A stretch of DNA of 64,000 bases from Sweltsa coloradensis (GCA_024449915.1 JAMZAV010002037.1:1-64000), one strand, 5' to 3'. Numbered from the stretch's first letter, positions 1-11,082 are shown. A program made the numbers and translations. The notes: generated by a model not told the origin, from the letters alone.

Positions 1-60
1 ACGACTAGTAAGCCGCTCGGTCGATCCCAGATGGAACAGCCATGAAAATCTGCTGATGAA

Positions 61-262
61 CGACGACGTAAGAACCAGGCCTTCAACGGAGGTCTATTGC
101 GCCGCCTATGTAAGTTGTTAATTGATTCGTATATATTGATTTTTATATTGTTTCCAAAATTTTATAAAATGGTAAAGATGGAATTTTGGTTTATTTGGAT
201 TAAGGACGCGTCAACCGTTAGGTCATAAAGCACCACTCTAGCCCAGGAGATATGATAGTCAA
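61..262 (+). repeat. Repeat B fragment followed by repeat A 5' fragment
   Basis: Positions 61-185 match the start of dispersed repeat B (GACGACGTRAGAAAC, then a TCAACCG..TAGGTC..TTGCGCCGCC box, then an AT-rich tail). Positions 190-262 match the first ~70 bases of repeat A (GGATTAAGGACGCGTCAACC, then GTTAGGTCATAA). Both are non-coding and both lie in the forward direction like nearly every other copy here. The A copy stops soon after GATATG. The segment 262-645 holds only AT-rich sequence with no gene. Confidence 0.8.
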
Positions 263-645
263 GCGGATTAAAGGAAAATACAAGAACAATTAGGGGTTTT
301 GTGGTAAAGGCGTAAATTTTGGAATGTTTACTCAAAACAATATTCTAAGAAAATTGCCTCGAGGTGCCATAACAAAATCCGTCCGGTTGAAGGGGCGGCA
401 GGGGTGAAAAAATGGCATTTTTCTAAAATAACAAAATTTAAAAATCAAACTTAATTTGAGCCTAAGATCACAAAATTAATGCATATTGTAGATAAAAGGC
501 CAATTTAATAAAAAAAATATATTGACTGAATGTATATGTAACCAGATTTTGCACCCTTTGACTTTTATTCACAAATTTACTCACTGTGCCGGAAGGGTTA
601 GCATGCCAGTCACGGGTTAAGTGATAGTTTTTTTTTGTTTTGTTT

Positions 646-1030
646 ATTTGGATTTAGGACGCGTTAACCGTTAGGTCATAATGCACCACTCTAGCCTAAG
701 GAGGGGGGGGGGGGAGGAGGAGGGTCCCATGCTGGTCAGAACCAGCCACGGGTTTAAGGGGAGGAAGGGGTGCTCACGTCGCGGTCGTCATCGTCTTTGT
801 CATCGTTCTTTGGGTGTCATTGTCATCGTTGCCGGGGGGTCGTCAAAAAAAGGGGTCAAGGCCCCCGGGACGAAGATTGCCAGAGCTCACCTCTAGTTTC
901 GGGGAGTAAGATACCCGCTCTTTCTAGCTGATATTTGCGAGGTGGACTTTTTTCTCTTAAAATCCCTTTTTTACGATTAGCAGAGCCATGCTCTGGGCCA
1001 ATTCAAACCCCGGGCCTAGACGGGGGTTAA
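646..1030 (+). repeat. Repeat A, full-length copy (~385 bp)
   Basis: One of the most complete copies of repeat A. Order of landmarks: TTTATTTGGATTTAGGACGC head; a TAGCCTAAGG segment with a G run; GCTGGTCAGAACCAGCCACG; a CGTCGCGGTCGTCATCGTC-type tract rich in GTCATCGT; GATTGCCAGAGCTC; TTTCGGGGAGTAA; an AGCTGATRTTTGCGAGG block; GCAGAGCCATGCTCTGGGCC; and the terminal CCCCGGGCCTAGACGGGGG. The open frame at 681-896 is just the GC-rich tract read through and is not a gene. No terminal inverted repeat, RT or poly(A) tail is visible, so the transposon class is unknown. Positions 1031-2670 contain no gene I can support, only AT-rich DNA and short homopolymers. Confidence 0.85.
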
Positions 1031-2671
1031 GTGATAGGGCCGAAAAGGGCCGTAAATTTCGTCTTAAACCTCAGAAAAAAGTTCTTTAAAAATGGCTCGA
1101 GGTGCCCTCAAAAAAGTTGCTTGCTTATAGGAGAAAGAGAGGGTGTACTAAAAGGGGCTGATAAAACTGAAATAAAGAAATTCGTATTCAAAGATAATAT
1201 TTAGAACGTCATATTAATGTTTATTGTAGATGAAGGTGTCAAATTTAAATTTAAAAATTCAAATTTCACCATATATATACATCTGATCAGATAAAGCTCC
1301 CTTTGACCCATTTACATAAATTTCCTCAATATTACGAAAGTGAATCGTTTCGTGTGACCCACTCTTTTTGACCCAAATTATTTAAATAATAATACTATTT
1401 ACGACAAAATAAGTATTCTTCACGCCTTTGGAAAATACATAGTAATGCACTTTGAAAATAAAGAAGAGTTTAATCAAAAAAGTTTTAAATTTTTTTATTT
1501 ACTCTACGTTTAATTGGACACGGAATTACGGTAGCGGAATTACTGAACACTATTGCTTTGAAACTGTATTAAATGTTGGTAAAGTAGACTCCCATGTTTA
1601 TAAAATCACCGTTGTTTTCATTAGACCATCACTGAGAGTTTGATTTAACCATATGCAAGTGCTATTTAAATACTGATATTATTCGCGGGGGTTAGTTCGG
1701 GTTACCATGGGGTCGTAATTCCCGTTACCGAAAAAAAAAAAAGAGTAAATTTTCACCAAAAATGCCCAAAATCCTTAAAGCTTATACAATAATTTGCATT
1801 AGACCATCATTAAGAGTTAGATAACTACAAGTAAGCATTATAATCAAATAACCGCGCCCCCCCCCAAACCCCACCCCCCTCCAACACACGCACAATCGTA
1901 TTTCTGACAGACAATACAGTCAAAAGCAAGGCGGCGATAGGACAAATCAAGCCGCATGCTTAAGGGACGTACTATAAAAATTGAAACTATATAACAGGTA
2001 GTAATGTTACACATATAAATCATTAGACTTTTTACTGTAAATACTGTATTTTATTTAAAAAATGTGATATTTCGACCACTTTTCAGCAGTCTTTATCAAA
2101 CAATACAACAACTCAAAAACCCCAACGAACGAGACAAAAAAAGAACATTTCACAACAAATTATAAATATGGTTGTGTATTAGTACCAAATAATTAACAAA
2201 AAAGTTTTTTATGAATAAAAAATAAAAAACCAGAACATTAAATTGACATGTTGAACAGTTGGTGTATGAAATGAAACTATTGATTAGTGATGAAATTTGA
2301 TGGACAGAAACTCTTCCAAATGGCTGGAAAACTTACACTAGGCACACTGATTGTATTGGCCACACGGAAATCAAACCAGCTTCCTTGATTTCCGTGTTGT
2401 GGCATTAGACTCATGTGCAAGTATTGAAGCGTTTTCCCAATAATATGATGGATTTTCATAAACATGTTCTGCGAGTTTGAAGTACCTATCAATCTTATGT
2501 TGTTTCACATTGTTCTTGTGTTCTTTTTTTCTTACCATCAAAGGCTTTTGGTTTCCCAATGTATCTTGCATAAACATTCACAAGGTATAGAATAAATTAA
2601 TGGATGAAGTCCCCGACGACGACCTTCACATACCAGCCAATGTTAGCGAGAAGGACCCTGCCTTCTTTGTC

Positions 2672-2716
2672 TTGTTGTTTTTTGTTGTTGTTGTTGTTGT
2701 TGTTGTTTTTTTTTTA
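2672..2716. repeat. (GTT)n microsatellite
   Basis: A run of GTT/TTG trinucleotides ends in a poly(T) that leads straight into the next repeat A copy. Several A copies are preceded by T-rich or TTTATTTGG sequence, so this may be an expanded version of the normal left flank of A. Confidence 0.85.
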
Positions 2717-3110
2717 AGGACGCGTAAACCGTTAGGTCTTTAATGCACCACTTTAACCTAGGGGGGGGGGGGGGGGCGGAGGGAGGAGGGACCCATGCTC
2801 GTCAGAACCACCCACGGGTGAGGGGAGGAAAGGGGGTTTAACGTCGCGGTCGTCATTGTCTTCGTCATCGTCTTCGTCATCGTCTTCGTCTTCGTCGGTG
2901 GTGTCATTGTCGTCATCGTCGTAGAGGGGTCGTCAAGGGAAGAGGGAAAAGTCCCCGACGACGATTGCCAGAGCTCGCCACTTTTTTCGGGGAGTACCCT
3001 TGATACTAGCTGATGCTTGCGAGTTGGACTTTTTCTCTTGAATCGCCGTTTACGATTAGCAGAGCCATGCTCTGGGCCGAATTCTACCCCGGGCCCAGAC
3101 GGGGACGGGA
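2716..3110 (+). repeat. Repeat A, full-length copy
   Basis: Full copy from GGACGCGTAAACCGTTAGG to CCCCGGGCCCAGACGGGG. The GTCATCGTC/TTCGTCATCGTC tract is expanded relative to the copy at 646. A long G run follows the CACTTTAACCTA landmark. Confidence 0.85.
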
Positions 3111-3139
3111 GGGATCAAATAGGGGGGGGGGGGGTGAAC

Positions 3140-3250
3140 AAATTGCGTGCGCAGGGCATCATATTTGGCACATTCTGCTAACATATTATTTATGATACAC
3201 GGTAAGAGGTACATCAAAGTGTCACATCTTTAACATGGCCTCCTAACAGT
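3140..3250 (+). repeat. Repeat D copy (~110 bp)
   Basis: Begins AAATTGCGTGCGCAGGGCAT, then has CATTCTGCTAACATATTAT, a TGATACACGGTAAGAGGTAC segment and GTCACATCT. The same order recurs at 37980-38100, 39015-39075, 46930-47060 and, split by an insertion, at 59300-59665. Non-coding. Confidence 0.7.
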
Positions 3251-3519
3251 CTCCTAGCTGACTCTAAAACTCTCGCCAGCCGATGTTGAACGAGACAAAG
3301 ATGGCTCATCCTCGTCTTACGGCGCAGACAGGTCTCGTCTATAAAAATTCAGATAAACAAACTCTACTATTGTTGCAAAGAGTTTGTGAGGATATCGTTT
3401 TTCTTGGCTGCACGTCTTGAGTTTATTAGCTTTGAGCTACAAAAGTCGGGGCTTTAACATGAGAGTGTATCAACATTCATCAAACAAAAATTATTAATGT
3501 GAATATTTTGTTATATTTC

Positions 3520-3670
3520 GATTAAGGACACAACAAGCATTTTGGTCATAACTCATAATGAACCACTCTAGCCTAGGGGATATAGGGGGGAAAGGCCCAT
3601 GCTGGTCAGAAAACCCGCCAGGGTAGGGGAAGTAATGGGGGGGGTTTTCACGTCACGTTCGACATTTTTT
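3520..3670 (+). repeat. Repeat A, 5' partial copy
   Basis: Diverged head (GATTAAGGACACAACAAGC) followed by the TCTAGCCTAGGGGATATAGG and GCTGGTCAGAA landmarks. The copy ends at the start of the GTCATCGT tract. Downstream, 3670-3915 shows no gene. Confidence 0.75.
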
Positions 3671-3914
3671 TTTCATCGTTCGTATAAATAAAGATATCGG
3701 GTTTGATGAGAATGAATTTGGAAAGTTTGTTTGCCGTTATCATAACTAAGAGGGAAATTTGAGCTAAGCCAAATTGGTTTAGGGATATTGGTGTGTACTC
3801 TGCTTCGCAGCTCGACTTGACTGTCTCTAGGCAGCCAGAAATGTGAAATTAAAAAACACACACCACAAAGTACAAACATATATAATTTTCATTGTGTTCA
3901 TATAATCGACATGG

Positions 3915-4520
3915 GGAGCGATGGCGTCGTGAAAAACTAAGGGGCCCTTTAACCGGTAAGATCATATTGCGCCCCCTTTTGATATTGTTAGAAATTTAAA
4001 TGAGTTATGGTGTGTTTTTATGATTATAATGTTTATTAGTTCAAAAATGAAAAGAAAAACGATGGAGATGAAGAATAGCAGAAAAAAAGTTATTTTAAAA
4101 AAAAACATTCAATGTGTTTGAAGTGGATTAAATTATGTTTAATTATTTAGATTAAGGGACGCGTCAACCGTTAGGTCGTAATGCACCACTCTATAGCCTA
4201 TGGGATATGGAGAAAAGGGGCCAATGCTGGTCAGAATAGTAACGGGTAAGTGGGAGGAAGGGGGTTTCACAAAACGCGGTCGTCATGGGCTTTGTCATCG
4301 TTCGTTGTGTCATTGTCATCGTCGTCGTCGTCGGGGAGGTCGTCAAGGAAAGGGGGTGGTGTCCCCGACAACGATTGAAAGAGCTCGCCTCTAGTTTCGG
4401 GGAGTAATATATACTCCTCTTACTAGCTGATGTTTGCGAGGTGGACTTTTTCTCTTAAATCGCCTTTTACGATTAGCAGAGCCATGCTCTGAGACAATTA
4501 TACCCCGGGCCCAGACGGGG
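3915..4520 (+). repeat. Composite repeat B (3915-4145) + repeat A (4146-4520)
   Basis: Best clean example of the B-then-A order. B: CGTGAAAAACTAAGGGGCCC, an AACCGGTAAGATCATATTGCG box, an AT-rich body with GTTTTTATGATTATAATG, a GATGATA/TAGCA-like stretch, and a tail AAGTGGATTAAATTATG. It runs without a gap into GGGACGCGTCAACCGTTAGG of a full A copy, which ends CCCCGGGCCCAGACGGGG. The same B-tail-to-A-head junction recurs near 30590 and 39320, so B-A behaves as one ~600-bp unit. Confidence 0.8.
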
Positions 4521-4690
4521 TGAACCTCGACAGTCATAGGTCCCTCCACTAACGCGGACTGCCGAGCAGACGTCGAGGAGAACGAAGCCGTTACACTAGC
4601 TCTCGAACCTTCTGTCTGTTCTATAACCAGCAGTAAACGTGGGTTTTTATCCAGACCGTTCACCAATTCTACCACTAACCACGCCCTAAG
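4515..4690 (+). repeat. Repeat G, 3' part
   Basis: Shares the block GCAGACGTCGAGGAGAACG.AGCC....ACTAGCTC.CGAACC.TCTGTCTGTT with 43440-43515, and in inverse orientation with about 54990-55045. It abuts the end of the preceding A copy. The minus-strand open frame here spans the A/G junction and is not a credible gene. The stretch 4690-5575 has a C-run at about 4890-4927 and no gene. Confidence 0.6.
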
Positions 4691-5574
4691 GTTGCTTATA
4701 ACTTCGATGTTTAAGTGGGAACCGGCGAAGCGGATGCGGCAAAACCGCTGGTTAAATTTAAATCATTCAGATACATAGAAAATAGCAATTACTATGTGTG
4801 GAACTGTTCATCTTAATAATTTGTCAAAGATGCTCCGGCGGCTGAGGCTATGTCCCAGATCACCTTGGGGGTTGGCTGCACTCCTTTTAAAAAATTAACC
4901 CCCCCCCCCCCCCCCCGCCCCCCCCCCAAAACTAAGAGGTTGCTATTTGCTCCTGGGACTTAAGTTTTGAAAACGTTTTGCATTCACACCTTAAAACGAG
5001 TGACTTGGGGGGTCACGTGACTACCAAAACTACTTTTCCACCCACGGCCGAAACCTCGTGGTTTGATCATATGTTTCTACGTTACCGCCCCTATGATTCA
5101 CTTGAGCATCTTTTAGTAACTTCAGGAAATGTATTCTTTCATAGTCGTGACTTTTATTTATTATTAAAAAAGTCATTCGTTAGTGTACAACGCATACAAC
5201 AAAGTATCATTATATACTCGAGAATCAACTTCCCACACTACTGACAAAGCCATCGTTTAAACGTCGGCCATGTTCAGCAAATTTGGTTCTGATTTTCTAG
5301 CGCTAGGGCGCTAGGGGCAATAACACGCAATTCTGATTGGTTTGGGGATGTTTTTCATTCACAAAGCTTAGACTCTTTCGGGAAATATCGCCCAAAGATG
5401 ACTAACAGCAAAAACCCATGTTTTCCCCCAACGTACGTTTTGATTTCAAAACTTGCATTTCACTCAAGTCACCGAAATGAGGTGGGATCGGTTATGTTTG
5501 ATGGTGGCTTGTGGCTGCAAACGCATTTATAAAACTTGGGCCCAGGAGCCCACTTAATGGATTCCCCCATCGAT

Positions 5575-5870
5575 GACATGAGAAACAAGAGCGCTTCAAC
5601 CGGGTAGATCGAATTGCGCTTCCTGGATATTGTTAGTTAGTAGATTGAATTTTTAGATTTTTCATAAATTTTGATTAAAAACAGGAAATAGAAAAAAAAT
5701 ATAGATGAGATTTAAAGAATAAGAGAGAACAAAGGGGTCTCAACCGTTAGGTCATAATGCGCCACTCTAGCATACGGGATAGGGGAGGAGGGGCCCATGT
5801 TCTATAGTCAGAAAACCAGTCACGGGTAGGGCGAGGAAAGGGGGGTTCTCACGTCGTGGTCGTCTCGTCT
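5575..5870 (+). repeat. Repeat B (5575-5725) + repeat A 5' part (5728-5870)
   Basis: B starts ATGAGAAACAAGAGCGCTTC and has the AACCGGGTAGATCGAATTGC box. A begins TCTCAACCGTTAGGTCATAA and runs to the TCGTGGTCGTCTCGTC tract, where it is cut off. A short piece like the middle of the E SINE (GCGGGTGTTCGCACTGTCC) follows at 5874-5935. It is also present at 36656-36720. Confidence 0.75.
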
Positions 5871-5940
5871 TGATCGCGGGTGTTCGCACTGTCCATACCA
5901 CTGATTGCTGTGTTTTCTATAAAACAAACCCCCAAAATAC

Positions 5941-6427
5941 AAAAAATTGTAAAAAAAAAAAACGGCAGCCAAGCTCTCCGTCTAAAGTCTTTGGCTGTGA
6001 ATGTTGTGAGATATAGAAGTTGAGCCAAGCATTTCACTCTTTCTCCCTAGCTTCGCATTGAAAAGAAGTAAGATCATTTCGCCTGTTGACGAGCGCCAAG
6101 CCAACCATTTTCGTGGTAAAAAAAGTAAAAATTTTAAAACTAAAATCATAAAAAAATTACTTGGCCATTGACTTTTAAGAGTCCTGGGTACCAAAAATCA
6201 ATAGCAAAGTAATTTTTTTTTTGATTTTGAGTTAAAATTTTTATTTTTTTTACCACGAAAAGGGTTTGGGCTTGGCGCTCTTTCAACAGGCGAAATGATC
6301 TTACTTCTTTTCAATGCGAAGCTAGGGAGAAAGAATGAAATGTTTTGGCTCAACTTGTATATCTCACACATTCACAGCTGAAGACTTTAGAAGGAAAGTT
6401 TGGCTGCCGTTTTTTTTTTTACAAATT
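5941..6427. repeat. Fold-back element: ~235-bp arms, ~17-nt loop
   Basis: The left arm (5941-6175) and right arm (6193-6427) are near-perfect reverse complements. The loop is about AAGAGTCCTGGGTACC. Matching landmarks include CGGCAGCCAAGCT and its complement, GCGAAGCTAGGGAGAAAG and its complement, and GTAAGATCATTTCGCCTGTT and its complement. The outer ends are ACAAATT/AATTTGT-like. The overlapping open frames on both strands are by-products of the hairpin. A transcript would form a long double-stranded stem. It could be a MITE-like fold-back or a local inverted duplication. No clear target duplication is visible. Confidence 0.85.
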
Positions 6428-6739
6428 GATGTATTTTGGGGGATATCACATCTTTTGTTGTTAGTTTCATATGAAGGCGTGAAATCCCGTGAAATACGTG
6501 TAAACGTGGATACAGTGCCTTTTAAAACAGATTGTCTAGAAACAAAAGCTACCATCTTTTGTTTTTGTTTACAATCTGTAGTTGGCAATATACAATGTTT
6601 TTATTAAATTACCTATGGTTAATGACGTCTTGGGTGATTGTGTGAATGATTTGTTGCCTGGAATATATAACACATTGATGCATAATTTTAATCAGCAATT
6701 AAAATATTAAAATTGTATTAAATACGACCTAAAGGTTTT

Positions 6740-7546
6740 TCCAAAGTTAAGGGTGGTAGGGAACAGTGGGGGTGGAATATCGCTTGCCTCCTGGCGGATT
6801 ATTGTTTCATATTATTATGTACCATCATGCCAAATTTCATGCTGAAAACTCATTCGGTGCCGTCATGGTGAATGCTGGAAATCAAGGTAAAAATAATATA
6901 AACTATTAGGGATGGGGGTTAAAAAAATGTGGTTTAGGTAATGAGAATAGGTCGATTGGGTTAAAACACATTAAAACATAATTAACTAATTTGAATAAAA
7001 ATTCAATTTTGGGTTTGAGCTATGAATTATTCCAATTTTAGGGGATGATTAAGGGGGTGTTGGGGGTGAAATATCGCTTGCCTTTTGGTGAATTATTTTT
7101 AAATAGTATGTACAATCATGGTTTATGCTGATAAATCAGTCATTAGGTACCTTCATGGTGAATGCTGGAAATCAACGTAAAAATAATATAAACTATAAGG
7201 GATGGGGGTTGAAAAAATAATGGTTTAGGAAATAAGAATAGGCCGATTGGATTAAAACCATTAAAACATAATTTAATAACTAATTTGAATAAAAGCTCAA
7301 TTTAGATTAGAGCATGAATAATTATTATTCCAATTTTAAGGGGTGTTGGGGTAAAATATCGCTTGCCTCTCGGTGAATTATTTTTCATATTATTATTATC
7401 CCCTCATGTTCACAAAATTTCATGATGATATCCTCATTAGGTGCCTTCGTGGTGAATGCTGGAAATTAAGTAAAAATATATTAAACTTTTAGGGATTGGG
7501 GGGTTTACAAAAAAGTGGTTATATAATGAGAATAGGCCGATTGGGT
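6740..7546 (+). repeat. Tandem repeat, ~295-bp unit, first three copies
   Basis: Units begin near 6746, 7042 and 7336. Each has GGTGGAATATCGCTTGCCTC (or a close variant), GTGAATTATT, a TTCATGGTGAATGCTGGAAA segment, AAAAATAATATAAACTAT, GGGATGGGGGTT, GAGAATAGGCCGATTGG and AACTAATTTGAATAAAA. The third copy is interrupted after GCCGATTGGGT by a TTAA-flanked insert and resumes at 8201. A fourth, more diverged start is at about 8285. Non-coding. It allows the empty insertion site to be read directly from copies 1 and 2. Confidence 0.85.
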
Positions 7547-7550
7547 TTAA

Positions 7551-8196
7551 AGGGGCATTTAACCGCTAAACTCAAAAATATTTTCATTCAGGCTAACTAG
7601 TAATGAATTTAGCCCAATTAACAGAAAAAATTTTTTGGGCCCATTACCCCCCCAAAAAATTTTTCAAACATGACATTTTTCGAGCTAGGTCCCATCGCAA
7701 AATCTCCCTAAGAAATAACATGGGGACGATCCCTTTTTGCCCGTGAAATTTGGAGGATTTTATCCAAAAAAATATTGACATTAGTGACGTACTCGACAGC
7801 CTTTTCGTAAATTCTCTATATTTTTTTTTGTAATTTGGGCAAGTAGTTCTTGTCAAAATATGCTGATTACCAAGATGGGGTGTGATTTTGGGAAAGCATA
7901 TTTTTGCGTGTTTGAGGGTATATTTTGGGCACAGTTTCAAGACACAATGTTATAAAGTGGCATTTTTGATTGGTACTATGCTCTAGTATCTATGTGACCA
8001 AAAGAAGGGAGGTTAAAGGGCCCTTTAGGAAATTTTCCAAAACACCAATTTTCGACAATTTCTGGATCAAAAAAATTAAAAATTTCTGTTAAATCACAGT
8101 TACAAGATATTATTTTTTAAACGGTTTATTTAAGTGTAGTATTGTGGGTATATAGATCACGTGGTAAAAAAAAAAAAATTGGGGTTTTTAGCCCCT
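7551..8196. mobile_element. TTAA-flanked MITE-like insert (646 bp)
   Basis: Inserted in the third unit of the tandem array. It is bounded by TTAA on both sides (7547-7550 and 8197-8200), and its termini are inverted: AGGGGC at the left, GCCCCT at the right, with flanking sequence TTTAAAGGGGC/GCCCCTTTAAA. The uninterrupted units read GATTGGGTTAAAAC at the same place, so the target was a single TTAA. TTAA target duplication is the hallmark of piggyBac and Kolobok superfamilies. The RR..YY type termini resemble the larger TTAA element at 16633-18912. The 98-residue minus-strand open frame (7644-7940) matches nothing I recognise, so this looks non-autonomous. Confidence 0.75.
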
Positions 8197-8200
8197 TTAA

Positions 8201-8400
8201 ACAAAATTAGAAAATAATTTTAATTTGCTAATTTGATTAAAAAAATTTAATTTTGGGCTAGAGCTGTTGAATTATTTTAATTTTAGGGATGGTTTAGGGG
8301 GTGTTAGGGGTGGAATATTGTTTGTCTCTCGGCGGAAGTGTGTGAGTCTGAGGTACATCTAAGTGTGGTCCAAGTTTCATAGTTCAAAGATGTACCGGTT
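8201..8400 (+). repeat. Resumed third unit and diverged fourth unit of the ~295-bp tandem repeat
   Basis: After the right TTAA the sequence continues ACAAAATTAG...TAATTTGATTAAAA, then TTTTGGGCTAGAGC, as expected for the rest of the interrupted unit. Near 8285 a fourth unit begins with GGTGGAATATTG and TCTCTCGGCGGA. It then diverges into a segment of unknown origin (8350-8660) that holds a C run and no coding sequence I can support. Confidence 0.7.
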
Positions 8401-8699
8401 TTCTCTGTAGGCTTTTATTCCTCTCTCAGGCAGAATCCCCCCCCCCCCCCAACCAGCCAGCCGAAAGATTTTAGTCGATTTTTACGCACTTTTCTAACAC
8501 AGAACGGGTTATCGGATCGGTCTGATTTTGTTTTGGTATGTCATGGACCACATATCCGGTCATATACCGAGTTTCAAGATTGTAATCTTTCGGACGGCGT
8601 ATGCAGATAGCTGAAAAAACCCAACTCGGGTAGGAGAAAACAGGTCGAGTTAGTCATCGCCTTCTAGCATTCGCGTGCACTTGGCTGCGGGCGAACGAC

Positions 8700-8840
8700 C
8701 GTCGCCCTAGATAACGATCTTTGGTTAGTTGCGTTGGGCCTACAATGTTGGCTTGGTCGCATTGGTTTTACTGTCCCCCACTGAAAATCAGCTATATGAC
8801 TGAGTTGAGACTCTAAATAAATTTCTTTTCTTTTCTCTAT
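8700..8840 (+). mobile_element. SINE family E, 3' part
   Basis: Contains the family E landmarks GGGCCTACAATGTTGGCTTG, CTGAAAATCAGCTATATGAC and GACTCTAAATAAA. These correspond to the end of the clearer copies at 36750-36850 and 38570-38670. The tRNA-like head is missing, so this is 5'-truncated. Confidence 0.65.
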
Positions 8841-8841
8841 T

Positions 8842-9055
8842 TATCGTCTTTGTTATCGCTAGTGTTGTCAATTGGTCGTCGTCGTCGGGGAGGTTGTCAA
8901 TGGAGGGGTGTGAGGTCCCAGACGATGAGTGCCAGAGCTCGCCTGTAGTTTCGAGGAGTAAAAAACTACCCTTTAACCAGCTGATGTTTGCGAGACGGAC
9001 TTTTACGAATCGCCATGCTCTGGACCAAATTCTACCCCGGACCTAAACAGGGTAT
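8842..9055 (+). repeat. Repeat A, 3' part
   Basis: Starts in the GTCTTTGTTATCG tract and continues through GTCGTCGGGGAGGTTGTCAA, the GTGCCAGAGCTCG and TTTCGAGGAGTAA landmarks, and an AGCTGATGTTTGCGAG block, to CCCCGGACC...ACAGGG. It lies directly downstream of an E SINE piece. Confidence 0.75.
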
Positions 9056-9109
9056 TAAAATTTGGTTAATTCAATTTTTTTCAAGTTTAACAACTCATGC
9101 AAGCGTAAA

Positions 9110-9205
9110 ACGACGTGAAAAACTAGGGCGCTTCAACCGGTAAGGTTGTAGTGTGCCGTCTTTGGGATTGTAAGTATAAATGTTTTAAGTTAATTTAATT
9201 AATTA
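9110..9205 (+). repeat. Repeat B, 5' part
   Basis: GACGTGAAAAACTAGGGCGC, then an AACCGGTAAGGTTGTAGTGT box, cut off at a poly(A)-like run just before the RT fragment at 9225. Confidence 0.7.
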
Positions 9206-9224
9206 TTATTATTTAAAAAAAAAA

Positions 9225-10345
9225 AAGAAGATTGATATAAGATTGGTGGAAAGAGTACAGAGTATGTATGTGAAGAATGTGAGTTGCGTGGAAACTTAGG
9301 ATGGCAGAACGGATTGTTTGAAGTCAAGACAGGTCTCAGACAAGGGAGTGTACTGTCACCGATGCTCTTCAATATAGTACTCACGAGAATTGAGGAAAGT
9401 GGAGAGAGGTGGGGCCGGAGTCGTCCAGAACCTTAATATATGCTGACGATATACTCATATGGGGGAAGTCATGGGAAGAAAGGGACAGAAGAAAGTGGAG
9501 AAATGGAATGAACGCACGGAAGAATTTGGACTAGAGATAAGCATTGACAAGAGTGAAGTGATGTTATGGGGAAAAGTAAAAAATCTGGGAATAGGAAAAA
9601 GATTGTACATCGAGGGAAGAACTAGTAGAGACACATATGTTTAAATACCTGGGCAGCATAATCTCCGACGATGGAAAATAGACGCGGAGATTGCAAGGCG
9701 TACTGGTATCGCAGAGAGTTTCTTCCAATTAGTGAAGAAACTGCTTTGGAAAAAAGAAGTGCCAAGGCGATGCAAACTTTTAATATACAAAGCATATTTT
9801 GTACGGTACTCACATATGGTGCAGTGACATGGCCAGTTGGGGGTAAAGAAGAAAGACAAATTCAAGCTGAAGAAATGAAATTTTTAAGGGGTGTAATGGG
9901 AGTTACGAAGATTGATAAGATGAGGAGCACGAAGATAAAGAAGGAACTGGGAGTAGAGAGTTTAAGCTTTAAGCTAGGGAAAGAAATACTGAGGTGGTTT
10001 GGTGAAGAGGATGCAGAAGGACAGGATCCCTAAGATACAATATGAAGAAGACGCAGGAAACAAACAGAGAAAAAGAGGGAGGCCAAGACTGAGATGGAAA
10101 GAAGTTATGCAATGGATTTGAAAAAGAGAATGCAGCTTGGGAAAGGATTAACCAAGAAAAATGTTGGGAAGAACGAAAAACATGGAACAAACTGGTGGAG
10201 GTCCCTGAGGAAGAAGACAGAGGAGAGGAAGAAAGTGAAGTTGATGACGCAGAGGAAGAAAAAGATGATGTGGGAGAAGCGTCAGGCATGGCTAGCCGGC
10301 TTCGATAACCCCGGGGAGCCAAGAATGTGGTAGGAACCTCCCACC
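9225..10345 (+). pseudogene. Broken non-LTR retrotransposon RT, palm to C-terminus
   Basis: Reverse transcriptase remnant of a LINE, 5'-truncated. In order: the RT block TGLRQGSVLSPMLFNIVLTR at about 9325-9385; the catalytic YADD at 9439-9450 followed by ILIWGKSWEE; a DKSEVMLWGK block near 9560; a KYLGSIISDDG block near 9640; a VTWPVGGKEERQIQAEEMKF thumb/connection block near 9825-9890; and a C-terminal RKRGRPRLRWKEVM block near 10070-10105, then an acidic/basic tail. The pieces sit in three frames, so there are at least three frameshifts and no full-length product. The YLGS...DDG and RPRLRW pattern is typical of RTE/CR1-group elements, but the clade cannot be settled. The element ends near GGTTCGATATTATTATTATT. 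No host gene is implied. Confidence 0.8.
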
Positions 10346-10379
10346 CCCTACCCGACTTAGTTGGAAATAGGGTTCGATA

Positions 10380-11070
10380 TTATTATTATTTGGATTAAGG
10401 ATAGAACATAGGGGGCTTCAATATGACTGTTTCGCAAGAGCGCACCACGACAGTGCAGTTTTTCCCATATATCATTTTTATTCAATACATTTCCCCCCCT
10501 GTTCCATCCAGCCCCACTTTAGTCCAGCAGAGCGCGTGTGCAGGCCGCCTACGCTCGGCCGACGCGAGGCCTTGGGTAGGCTCGACATTCCACCACTCAA
10601 CACGAATAACAATGTAGAACCAATAAGCTTATTTGTTTATTTATTTATTTATTTATTATTATTCAATGATCATCACATTATGTTCACAATCATTAGTAAA
10701 TATCACAACGAGCATAGCCCTTAAACACAGAATTGTGTGTGATATCTATCCCTAAATAGTAAATGTAATAAAATTGATATTAAAGTAGATATTAAAGTAG
10801 GTAATTAAAATTAACATTTATGTAGCAAGTTTAAACAAAAATAGAAAATCAAAAACTATATAAAAACTCGACGAATAAACACAATAGTAGGCCACGATAG
10901 TCCCACAATACAAACATTCAAACAACTAACATTATAAGCCTAACTTATAGCATTAAGTACATCAAAATATAAAGTTCACAATTATAAAAACATACAGCAT
11001 TTGAATTAAAAAGAATAATGATAGAATTGTACAAATCTCTTTAGAAAATAATAATATTTTTTTGAAAGTG
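10380..11070. other. AT-rich stretch without recognisable gene
   Basis: Contains a short TTTATTTATTTATT run near 10631-10655 and mostly A/T intergenic sequence. Short open frames at 10423-10724 have no recognisable domain. A short GGATTAAGGAT piece at 10391 resembles the head of repeat A but is too short to be sure. Confidence 0.5.
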
Positions 11071-11082
11071 AAGTGTGAACTT

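Noticed and set aside
681..896. Arg/Gly-rich small protein in repeat A, repeated at many sites
   Set aside because: The frame follows the GTC-rich tract of repeat A, differs in frame and end between copies and has no conserved start, so it is not a selected coding sequence.
9969..10322. 117-residue Ser-rich minus-strand frame
   Set aside because: Shadow of the Lys/Glu-rich tail of the LINE RT on the plus strand.
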